DNA of 21,139 bases from a virus, in the IMG/VR virus record IMGVR_UViG_3300027759_002999, positions 1 through 21,139 of that record; one strand, 5' to 3'. Positions 13,941-20,494 of the stretch are shown one piece after another (the first letter of the stretch is position 1; the number at the start of each line of letters is the position of its first letter). The translations under genes were made by a program, and so were the position numbers. The notes below the pieces were generated by a model. It made no database searches and was not told the DNA's origin. It saw only the letters and a program-made list of their open reading frames with translations.

Positions 13941-13983
13941 AGTTAGTAGTAGGTTATAGCCAAGTAGCTTTAGTATATTAGAG

Positions 13984-14025
13984 CCTAGGTACTTCGTACC
14001 TAGGCGGGCGCGAAAAAATCGCGCC
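13984..14025. terminator. Two stacked hairpins beyond the terminator
   Basis: CCTAGGTAC-TTC-GTACCTAGG (13984-14004) is a 9-bp stem with a 3-nt loop. Next to it GGCGCGA-AAAAA-TCGCGCC (14007-14025) is a 7-bp stem. Neither has its own T-run in the leftward direction. They may back up the main terminator or be part of the origin region. Confidence 0.5.
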
Positions 14026-14037
14026 GGGGCGCGGGCG

Positions 14038-14067
14038 AAAAAAAAGCCCCCCGGTTTCCCGGAGGGC
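14038..14067 (-). terminator. Rho-independent terminator of the 215-aa gene
   Basis: Read leftward, the stem GCCCTCCGG/CCGGGGGGC (one mismatch, loop GAAA) is followed directly by eight T (14045-14038). It lies 34 bp past the stop of the gene ending at 14101. Confidence 0.9.
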
Positions 14068-14075
14068 GAAAATGT

Positions 14076-14095
14076 GGGGCGGCTCGCGCCGCCCC
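14076..14095 (-). terminator. GC hairpin just past the 215-aa gene stop
   Basis: GGGGCGGC-TCGC-GCCGCCCC, an 8-bp perfect stem six bases after the stop codon, followed leftward by ACATTTT. It is a weaker first terminator, or a 3'-end-protecting hairpin, ahead of the main one. Confidence 0.6.
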
Positions 14096-14100
14096 GTTTG

Positions 14101-14757
14101 TTAGGCCGGGATCAGGTTTTTGACAGCGGCCAGATACTTGACCGCCCAAGGACCGGCACCTTCCTTAGATGCCAGCTTGAAGATACGCGCGGCCAGTTCG
14201 GCGCACTTGCCTTCGTCCGTAGCAGCGGCGCTTTCCTTGGAGCTTTCTGCGTTGTCCCGGACTTCCTTTTCCTTGGCTTTCTGGATTTTACCGGCAGGCG
14301 TACGGTAGGCCATCGTCTGGAGAGCTTCGTTCACTTCGTCGGAAATCTCCGGCCCGGTGTATTCGTTAGTTTCCATAAGCGCCAGCACATACTCCGCCGC
14401 ATAATCGCGGGCATATTGCGGGTATTTATCGGCGGAGCTTTCGGACTTACCCGCAGCCAGAACCTTATCCTTAATCCGGGTATTGACCGATTGCAGGTAT
14501 TTCAGGTCGTAACCCGGCGCACCCTTGACCATCCAAAACAGGGAGGGCGCATCCATCGTTGCGCGGATACCGAGGGTCTTGAAAACGCTTTCCTTCTTGG
14601 CTTCCGCCGCATCGGCACCCTTTAGCGCCGGGATGATCGCATCCAACGCTTCATGCATCAGGGGGATGGAAGCCTTGACCTTGCCAGCATCCTGATACGT
14701 ATCAGGAAAACCGGAGACGACGAGGGCAGTAGAGGACTTGAGGGACTTCTTGCTCAT
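14101..14757 (-). CDS. Hypothetical protein, 218 aa, monocistronic
   Basis: The start at 14757 (MSKKSLKSSTALVVSGFPDT) is chosen over 14790 because the upstream part looks like leader; the ribosome site is weak (AGAAAG). The protein is Ala/Lys/Glu-rich and helical, with a conserved-looking block PSLFWMVKGAPGYDLKYLQS and a charged linker (KAKEKEVRDNAESSKESAAA). No family was recognised. It has its own promoter P4 and strong terminators, so it is probably made early and in quantity; it could be a regulator or a replication accessory protein (inference). Codons for about PDTYQD contain an exact copy of the palindrome. Confidence 0.75.
   Translation of the reverse strand: MSKKSLKSSTALVVSGFPDTYQDAGKVKASIPLMHEALDAIIPALKGADAAEAKKESVFKTLGIRATMDAPSLFWMVKGAPGYDLKYLQSVNTRIKDKVLAAGKSESSADKYPQYARDYAAEYVLALMETNEYTGPEISDEVNEALQTMAYRTPAGKIQKAKEKEVRDNAESSKESAAATDEGKCAELAARIFKLASKEGAGPWAVKYLAAVKNLIPA
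14691..14706. repeat. CCTGATACGTATCAGG palindrome, copy 7 (inside a gene)
   Basis: Exact copy within codons 18-23 or so of the 218-aa gene, about 50 bp after its ATG and roughly 100 bp after the P4 start. It is the only exact copy inside a coding frame. Confidence 0.95.
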
Positions 14758-14814
14758 TGGTTTGGTCTTTCTTGTTATGGCCGGGATCATTCATTCCGTC
14801 TCGACCATGTAATA

Positions 14815-14843
14815 AGTATACGCCCAATGTTGGACAAAGTCAA
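14815..14843 (-). promoter_or_regulatory. Promoter P4 (sigma70-like)
   Basis: On the minus strand: TTGACT (14843-14838), 17-bp spacer, TATACT (14820-14815). The extended -35 TTGACTTTGTCCA is the same as in P1. A half-site GTATCAG (14848-14854) and full palindrome copy 8 lie upstream of the -35. Confidence 0.85.
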
Positions 14844-14866
14844 ACGGGTATCAGAGCATGGGCAAA

Positions 14867-14882
14867 CCTGATACGTATCAGG
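14867..14882. repeat. CCTGATACGTATCAGG palindrome, copy 8
   Basis: Exact copy 23 bp upstream of the P4 -35 element, on the side facing the late genes. It is the rightmost copy; none is found in the late region. Confidence 0.95.
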
Positions 14883-15233
14883 AAAATTTCCCCTGCGGGG
14901 GGCTTAGTAAGAACCAAGTAAGAACAAGGAGAACTAAGTAGCGGCAACGCATAACAAAATCGGCTGGAGTCTGACCCCACTATACCCCATCCCCCCAAAA
15001 CTGAGAGATCGAGCTTGGTCCCCCCCTACTTACTAATTCACTCGTTAAATCACCTTTCCCCCTACTTTATCCTACACTGTACCACAGAAACCCCCCCTTA
15101 CCCTTTTCAAACGCAGACCCCCCGGGGGGTATATTTTTTTGGGTATTTGCTAGCAGATACCCTTTACTCCCCATTCTTCATCTCGTACTACTCTACTAAC
15201 TGAGGCCCCAAACGGCGTGCAGACACCACACTT
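14883..15233. other. Noncoding region between early and late arms
   Basis: No supported gene in about 350 bp. The plus strand is strongly pyrimidine-rich from about 14970 to 15200, with several C-runs of five to seven. It contains CCCCCCGGGGGG (15118-15129) followed by TATATTTTTTT, and an imperfect inverted repeat GGGTATTTGC-TA-GCAGATACCC (15141-15162). A weak rightward promoter may be TTAAAT-N17-TATCCT near 15045-15073. The late transcription start and possibly the packaging (pac/cos) site should lie here, given the terminase gene that follows; none is identified. Confidence 0.5.
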
Positions 15234-15878
15234 ATGCCTATTGTTTTCGTAGAGCCTACCGACGAACACCCGGTTCCCTATGACATCTCAGACGAGGTGT
15301 CCCCGACTTTTCTTGAGGAAATGGCGGTAGCAGGTGCAACTGTGGAGCTTCAGGTAGACTTAGGCGCTTCGCTAGAGCTGGAGCCCGACGAGGCTAGCAA
15401 GCAAAAAACCCTGCTCCAAGCCGTTATCGAAAAGCAAAAATCCAAGAACCTGCGTGACCCCAACACTGCCTTTGCAGCCGCAGCTTTCCTTAGGACTTAC
15501 GGGGCACAGCTGGCACTAGACGCAGCCAGCGCACGTGCTGCCATAACGAACAAGTTGATGGAGATCGCCAACTGCGGCGACCCTAAGTTTGAACTTAAGG
15601 CCTTGGAACTGCTGGGTAAGCACTCGGATATCGGGATATTCACCGAGCGCAGCGAAATTACCATCAACTACAAGAACCCCGAGGACCTTGAGAACGCCAT
15701 CAAGGAACGGGTCAAGCGCCTGCTCAACGCCAACATTATCGACATTACCCCCTTGGAATCCAGTCTGGACGACGAGCTTGGCCTGAACAAACGCGATGGC
15801 TTCGAAGAGCTTAATCTGGACAAGAGCAACGGCGTGGGTGCGAACGATACGGGTACTGAGGAAGGGGAAACCCCCTGA
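15234..15878 (+). CDS. terS: Terminase small subunit (probable), 214 aa
   Basis: It lies directly before the large terminase. The middle AAITNKLMEIANCGDPKFEL, then KALELLGKHSDIGIFTERSE followed by ITINY, matches small terminase-type proteins of several podovirus-like phages as I know them. The N-terminus is acidic; the C-terminus is an acidic Gly/Asn-rich tail. Small terminases form rings that recognise the packaging site and stimulate the large subunit. No clear Shine-Dalgarno precedes the ATG, which is unusual here and leaves the start slightly uncertain. The stop TGA overlaps the CTG that probably starts the large subunit. Confidence 0.75.
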   Translation: MPIVFVEPTDEHPVPYDISDEVSPTFLEEMAVAGATVELQVDLGASLELEPDEASKQKTLLQAVIEKQKSKNLRDPNTAFAAAAFLRTYGAQLALDAASARAAITNKLMEIANCGDPKFELKALELLGKHSDIGIFTERSEITINYKNPEDLENAIKERVKRLLNANIIDITPLESSLDDELGLNKRDGFEELNLDKSNGVGANDTGTEEGETP

Positions 15879-17413
15879 CCGACCTCCCGGAGTTCCTAGA
15901 CAACATCTCACTTAAAGACATCCCGACTATACTCTCGGCCCTGTCCGTACCAGAGCAGGAGAAGCTCCTAGCTGAGCTGGATCACCTCGAAGCCCTGAAA
16001 AAACAGAAGTTGGCCCAGAAGAAATTCTTGGCCTTCGTGGGCCAAGTCTGGCCGTCATTCATTGGGGGTAGGCACCATGCCCGCATGGCCGATGCCTTTG
16101 AACGGGTGGCTAACGGGACCTGCAAGCGCCTGATAATCAATATGCCGCCCCGCCATACTAAGTCCGAGTTCGCCAGTTACCTGCTGCCAGCTTGGTTCCT
16201 AGGCAAGGAACCGGGCAAGAAGGTCATCCAGACCAGCCACACTGCCGAGTTGGCCGTGGGCTTCGGGCGTAAAGTGCGTAACTTGGTGGACACAGAGGTC
16301 TACCATAAGATTTTCCCTGACTTAGTCCTGCAAGCGGACTCCAAGGCGGCGGGCCGGTGGAACACCAGCAAGGGTGGTGACTACTTCGCCATCGGTGTTG
16401 GGGGTGCGGTGACCGGTAAGGGTGCCGACCTGCTCATAATCGACGACCCGCACAGTGAACAGGAAGCGGCAATCGCGGAAACCAGCCCGGAAGTCTATGA
16501 TAAGGTGTACGAATGGTACACTTCGGGACCCCGGCAGCGACTCCAGCCCGGTGGTGCCATCGTCATAGTGATGACGCGGTGGTCGAAAAGGGATTTAACA
16601 GGGCAAGTCGTCAAGGCGGCGCTCCAACGGGGCGGTGAGGAGTGGGAAGTCATTGAATTTCCTGCCCTTTTGCCCTCCGGTAACCCACTTTGGCCTGAAT
16701 TTTGGTCACTTGAGGAGCTGACGGCCCTTAAAGAAGAGCTACCCAACGCAAAATGGATGGCTCAGTACCAGCAGAACCCCACATCTGAGACTTCGGCCAT
16801 TGTTAAGCGGGACTGGTGGATGATTTGGGAGGACGAGAAGCCCCCCAAGTGTAATTTCACCCTAATGGCGTGGGATACGGCCTTCGAAAAGAGCCAGCGG
16901 GCTGACTATTCGGCCTTGACTACGTGGGGGGTGTTCTACCACCCCGATGCGACGGGCAAGGAGCAGGCAAACATCATCCTGCTGAACGCCTTCAGAGAAC
17001 GCATGGAGTTCCCCCAGCTCAAGCAGGTGGCGGTGGACCAGTACAAGTCGTGGAAGCCCGACAGTATCATCATCGAAAAGAAGGCCAGCGGTGCCCCACT
17101 TATATATGAGATGCGGGCCATGGGCATCCCGGTGCAGGAGTTCACACCGAGTAAGGGTAATGATAAGATCAGCCGACTGAACGCAGTTAGTGACTTATTT
17201 GCTAGTGGTAGGGTATGGTGCCCCAACACCCACTGGGCTGAAGAGGTGGTTAACGAAGTCGCTGAGTTCCCTGCGGGTGAGCACGACGACTATGTTGACT
17301 CTGTCTCCTTGGCCCTGATGCGGTTCCGCAGGGGTGGCTACGTGGGTTCCGATTTGGACGAGAAAGAAGAGCCCAAGATGTTTAAGTCAAACCGGGGTAA
17401 GGGATACTACTAA
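15875..17413 (+). CDS. terL: Terminase large subunit (packaging ATPase-nuclease), 512 aa, apparent CTG start
   Basis: The ATPase has Walker A-like NMPPRHTKSEF and Walker B LLIIDDPHS. The C-terminal RNase H-like nuclease has acidic blocks at LMAWDTAFEKSQRADYSA and EHDDYVDSVSLAL. It cuts and pumps DNA into proheads. The frame holds no ATG or GTG before the conserved FVGQVWPSFIGGRHHARM. The only usual start is TTG at 16010, but 45 in-frame codons before it (LTDLPEFLDNISLKDIPTIL...) look coding and resemble the N-terminal helix of related TerL. CTG at 15875 overlaps the TerS stop as CTGA and has GAGGAAGG upstream, copying the ATGA/GTGA junctions elsewhere. Family certain; start inferred. Confidence 0.95.
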   Translation: MTDLPEFLDNISLKDIPTILSALSVPEQEKLLAELDHLEALKKQKLAQKKFLAFVGQVWPSFIGGRHHARMADAFERVANGTCKRLIINMPPRHTKSEFASYLLPAWFLGKEPGKKVIQTSHTAELAVGFGRKVRNLVDTEVYHKIFPDLVLQADSKAAGRWNTSKGGDYFAIGVGGAVTGKGADLLIIDDPHSEQEAAIAETSPEVYDKVYEWYTSGPRQRLQPGGAIVIVMTRWSKRDLTGQVVKAALQRGGEEWEVIEFPALLPSGNPLWPEFWSLEELTALKEELPNAKWMAQYQQNPTSETSAIVKRDWWMIWEDEKPPKCNFTLMAWDTAFEKSQRADYSALTTWGVFYHPDATGKEQANIILLNAFRERMEFPQLKQVAVDQYKSWKPDSIIIEKKASGAPLIYEMRAMGIPVQEFTPSKGNDKISRLNAVSDLFASGRVWCPNTHWAEEVVNEVAEFPAGEHDDYVDSVSLALMRFRRGGYVGSDLDEKEEPKMFKSNRGKGYY

Positions 17414-19891
17414 ATGGCTATCGACAAGGCACTGAACCAAGCCCCGCTGGGTCTGGCTGGTATTGACCCGGAACAGGACGGACCCGATATCGAAATTGAG
17501 ATCGAAGACCCCGAGAGCGTCAACATCAAGGCCGGGGACATGGAGATCGAACTTGAACCCGGTGATGCGGAAGACGACGAGTTCAACGCTAACCTTGCCG
17601 AGGAGATGGAAGACAAGGAGCTGACTAGCCTTGTCGGGGACCTGATTGGTGAGTTCGACGAAGATATTAGCTCCCGTAAGGACTGGATTCAGACCTACGT
17701 GGACGGCCTAGAGTTGCTTGGTTTGAAGGTCGAAGACCGCACCGAGCCGTGGCCGGGGGCGTGTGGTGTATACCACCCCCTGCTTTCCGAAGCACTGGTC
17801 AAGTTCCAAGCCGAGACCATGATGGGTACGTTCCCCGCCGCTGGTCCGGTCAAGACGCAGATTATCGGCAAGGAGACCACGGAGAAGAAGGAAGCTTCGG
17901 TTCGTGTCGCTGCTGACATGAACTACCAGTTGACCGACGTGATGGAAGAGTACCGCCCTGAACATGAGCGGATGCTGTGGGGCTTGGGTCTCTCGGGTAA
18001 TGCCTTCAAGAAGGTCTACTACGACCCGAACCTTGCTAGGCAGGTTTCTCTCTTCGTCCCGGCTGAAGATGTTGTCGTTCCGTACGGTGCCAGTAATCTC
18101 CAGTCTGCTGAACGTGTCACGCACGTCATGCGCAAGACACCCAATGAACTCAAGAAGCTACAGGCTGCTGGGTTCTACCTTGACGTTGATCTTGGTGATC
18201 CAGTCGATACGTTCGACGAAGTTGAGAAGAAGATCGCGGAGAAGATGGGCTTTAGGGCTTCGTCTGATGACCGCTTCAAGATTCTTGAGATGCACGTTGA
18301 CGTTGACCTGCCCGGGTTCGAGGACAAGGACGACAAGGGCAAGAAGACCGGCATCGCTCTGCCCTACGTCGTTACCATCGAGAAGAACACACAAACCGTC
18401 TTAGCTATTAGAAGGAATTGGCATCCCGATGATGAAGGCAAGCACAAGCGCAATCATTTCGTTCACTACTCATATATTCCGGGTTTTGGCTTCTACGCTT
18501 TTGGCCTTATTCATCTCATTGGCGCTTTTGCTAAGTCTGGCACTAGTATCATTCGTCAGCTTGTTGATGCTGGTACCCTGTCAAACCTTCCGGGTGGTTT
18601 CAAAACTCGCGGGCTTCGTGTCAAAGGAGACGACACGCCTATTGCACCGGCTGAGTTCCGGGACGTAGACGTTTCGTCTGGTACGATCAAAGACAACATC
18701 ATGACGCTCCCGTACAAGGAGCCGTCTCAGGTCTTGTACACGCTGCTTGGTACCATCGTCGAAGAAGGTCGTCGCTTCGCTGGCGCTGCTGATTTGCAGG
18801 TTAGCGACATGTCTGCCAACAGCCCGGTGGGTACGACGTTGGCTATTTTGGAGCGGACTCTTAAGGTGATGTCGGCTGTTCAGGCCCGCATTCACTACGC
18901 CATGAAGCAGGAGTTCATCCTGCTGCGGGACATTATCCGCGACTACACCCCCGAGTCCTACGACTACGAACCCGAGGATGGCACGCCCCGGGCTAAGAAA
19001 AGTGACTACGATCTCGTCACTGTAATCCCGGTGTCCGACCCCAACGCCGCCACCATGGCGCAGAAGGTTGTGCAGTATCAGGCGGTGATGCAGTTGGCGC
19101 AGGGTGCGCCGCAGCTGTACGACTTGCCCTACCTGCACCGGGAGATGCTTGAAGTCTTGGGCATTCAGAATGCTTCCAAGCTGGTTCCGCTGGATGACGA
19201 CCAGAAGCCGCGTGACCCCGTCAGTGAGAACATGTCGGTCCTGAAGGGCAAACCCCTCAAGGCGTTCATTTATCAGGACCACAAGGCCCATATTACGGTC
19301 CACCAGACCATGATGCAGGACCCCCACGTCGCGCAGCTTATCGGGCAGAACCCGCAGGCGCAGGCAATGATGGCGGCTCTTCAGGCGCATATCTCGGAAC
19401 ATCTGGCGTTTGAGTACCGTCAGCAGATCGAAGAGCAGGCTGGTGTCCCGTACCCGGCACCTGACGCTGAGATGGATGAGCAGACAGAGGTCCAGATTTC
19501 TCGTCTGGCTGCTGCCGCCGCACAGCAACTGCTTCAGAAGAACCAAGCCGAAGCCGCGCAGCAGAAGGCGCAGCAGATGCAGCAGGACCCGCTTGTCCAG
19601 ATGCAGCAGAAGGAACTTGAGATCAAGGCGCACGAGACCGAGATCAAGCGCCAGAAGCTGCTTGTTGATGGCGCAACTGCCAAGGACAAACTGGACATTG
19701 AACGCGAACGTCTCGCCGTTCAGGAACGAATCGCTGGCATGAATGTCGGTGCAAAGATCGCCACGGATAAGGCCAACCTGTCTGCCAAACAGCAGGAAGC
19801 CAAGCTCCGTATAGGCGTCGATATCGCTAGGGAGATGGCTCAGGAAGCCCGAACCACGGCGCAAGGAAGTAAACCAGAGGAGACTGAATGA
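17414..19891 (+). CDS. Portal protein, 825 aa
   Basis: It starts immediately after the large terminase stop. A long acidic N-terminus (DIEIEIEDPESVNI, about 25-65) precedes the portal core, with RKDWIQTYVDGLELLGLKVE and TEPWPGACGVYHPLLSEALV, as in large podovirus (P22-like or related) portals. The last 150 residues are a Gln/Ala-rich coiled coil (QQLLQKNQAEAAQQKAQQMQ), likely the barrel or crown inside the capsid. Twelve copies form the ring through which DNA enters. Between about 18030 and 18870 the codons shift to T-ending third positions, unlike the C/G-ending flanks, which suggests mosaic exchange. Confidence 0.93.
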   Translation: MAIDKALNQAPLGLAGIDPEQDGPDIEIEIEDPESVNIKAGDMEIELEPGDAEDDEFNANLAEEMEDKELTSLVGDLIGEFDEDISSRKDWIQTYVDGLELLGLKVEDRTEPWPGACGVYHPLLSEALVKFQAETMMGTFPAAGPVKTQIIGKETTEKKEASVRVAADMNYQLTDVMEEYRPEHERMLWGLGLSGNAFKKVYYDPNLARQVSLFVPAEDVVVPYGASNLQSAERVTHVMRKTPNELKKLQAAGFYLDVDLGDPVDTFDEVEKKIAEKMGFRASSDDRFKILEMHVDVDLPGFEDKDDKGKKTGIALPYVVTIEKNTQTVLAIRRNWHPDDEGKHKRNHFVHYSYIPGFGFYAFGLIHLIGAFAKSGTSIIRQLVDAGTLSNLPGGFKTRGLRVKGDDTPIAPAEFRDVDVSSGTIKDNIMTLPYKEPSQVLYTLLGTIVEEGRRFAGAADLQVSDMSANSPVGTTLAILERTLKVMSAVQARIHYAMKQEFILLRDIIRDYTPESYDYEPEDGTPRAKKSDYDLVTVIPVSDPNAATMAQKVVQYQAVMQLAQGAPQLYDLPYLHREMLEVLGIQNASKLVPLDDDQKPRDPVSENMSVLKGKPLKAFIYQDHKAHITVHQTMMQDPHVAQLIGQNPQAQAMMAALQAHISEHLAFEYRQQIEEQAGVPYPAPDAEMDEQTEVQISRLAAAAAQQLLQKNQAEAAQQKAQQMQQDPLVQMQQKELEIKAHETEIKRQKLLVDGATAKDKLDIERERLAVQERIAGMNVGAKIATDKANLSAKQQEAKLRIGVDIAREMAQEARTTAQGSKPEETE

Positions 19892-20082
19892 GGGACGACA
19901 TACTGAAATATCTTTCAGACAAACTAAGAGACGAACGCCTAGTGCTGTCCGAAGACATGTCCATGGGTAAAGCCAAGGACTTCGGAGACTACAAGTACGC
20001 CTGCGGGATTATCCGTGGGCTGCTCCTTGCAAACAACATGCTAATCGAAACCGCAGAAAGGTTGGAAAATTCAGATGACTGA
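19888..20082 (+). CDS. Hypothetical protein, 64 aa
   Basis: Begins MRDDILKYLSDKLRDERLVL and has GKAKDFGDYKYACGIIRGLL, a pattern I know from short uncharacterised proteins next to portal genes. It is helical and soluble. Its ATG overlaps the portal stop (ATGA) and its end overlaps the GroES-like gene by 8 bp, so it is co-translated with both. It may help capsid assembly, but this rests on position only. Confidence 0.75.
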   Translation: MRDDILKYLSDKLRDERLVLSEDMSMGKAKDFGDYKYACGIIRGLLLANNMLIETAERLENSDD

Positions 20083-20485
20083 ACTTCTCGTCGGCTCAAA
20101 CCCCGACAATTTGGAAGACACTACCGTACTACCCGATACCCCCGAACTTAAGGCCAAGCAGCTACCGGAACCTTCTGGGTACCGTATTCTGTGTGCCCTG
20201 CCTGAAGTCGAAAAGAAGTTCGACAGCGGCCTCCTGAAGGCCGACGTGACCATGCACCACGAAGAACTCCTCACTACTGTTCTTTTTGTGTTGAAAATGG
20301 GCCCTGACTGTTACAAAGATGCAACACGTTTCCCCAGTGGCCCTTGGTGCAAGGAGGGCGACTTTATCCTTGTGCGCCCCCATTCCGGCACCCGGGTGAA
20401 AATCCACGGGCGTGAGTTCAGGATCATTAACGACGATTCCGTGGAGGGCATTGTTGAAGACCCTCGCGGTATCTCCAGAGCCTAG
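20075..20485 (+). CDS. GroES-like co-chaperonin (Cpn10), 136 aa
   Basis: After a 30-residue N-terminal extension comes SGYRILCALPEVEKKFDSGL, then VLFVLKMGPDCYKD, SGPWCKEGDFILVRPHSGTR and EFRIINDDSVEGIVEDP, the Cpn10 beta-barrel pattern. The segment between SGLL and TTVLFV corresponds to the mobile loop that docks on GroEL. Bacterial GroES is about 97 aa; the extra length is at the N-terminus. It presumably replaces host GroES so that GroEL can fold the major capsid protein, as T4 gp31 does. Its place between portal and scaffold-like genes fits this. No GroEL gene is in the window. Confidence 0.88.
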   Translation: MTELLVGSNPDNLEDTTVLPDTPELKAKQLPEPSGYRILCALPEVEKKFDSGLLKADVTMHHEELLTTVLFVLKMGPDCYKDATRFPSGPWCKEGDFILVRPHSGTRVKIHGREFRIINDDSVEGIVEDPRGISRA

Positions 20486-20494
20486 GAGGCACAA

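Larger units (their letters stand above)
13390..13980. other. Noncoding repeat-rich region, candidate replication origin
   Basis: No convincing gene in about 590 bp. From left to right it holds an AT-rich purine stretch (about 13455-13540); three TCCGACA motifs (13636, 13698, 13717); an inverted repeat CTTTTTTC/GAAAAAAG (13711-13718, 13746-13753) enclosing GGTGC/GCACC; and an imperfect long hairpin GTTATTCG/CGAATAAC (13755-13762, 13793-13800) with an inner CCGC-ATGA-GCGG. Then come palindrome copy 6, a 13-bp tandem repeat and AACTATCAG iterons. Iterons, cruciforms and an AT-rich flank between early operons fit a phage replication origin, but no initiator gene is known nearby. Confidence 0.5.

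Noticed and set aside
13690-13960. CRISPR array or attachment site
   Set aside because: Repeats are too short and too close together for CRISPR spacers, and there is no integrase or tRNA-like sequence to support an attachment site.
15015-15203. 62-aa plus-strand frame before the small terminase
   Set aside because: Low-complexity translation of a pyrimidine tract (Pro/Tyr/Leu/Ser), no ribosome site.
15860-15880. Programmed -1 frameshift joining small and large terminase
   Set aside because: The candidate site ACC-CCC does not re-pair well after slipping, and the CTGA overlap with an upstream purine-rich ribosome site explains the arrangement more simply.
18581-19864. 427-aa minus-strand open frame
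   Set aside because: Antisense to the C-terminal half of the portal gene; Leu/Arg-rich shadow of a Gln/Ala coiled coil.
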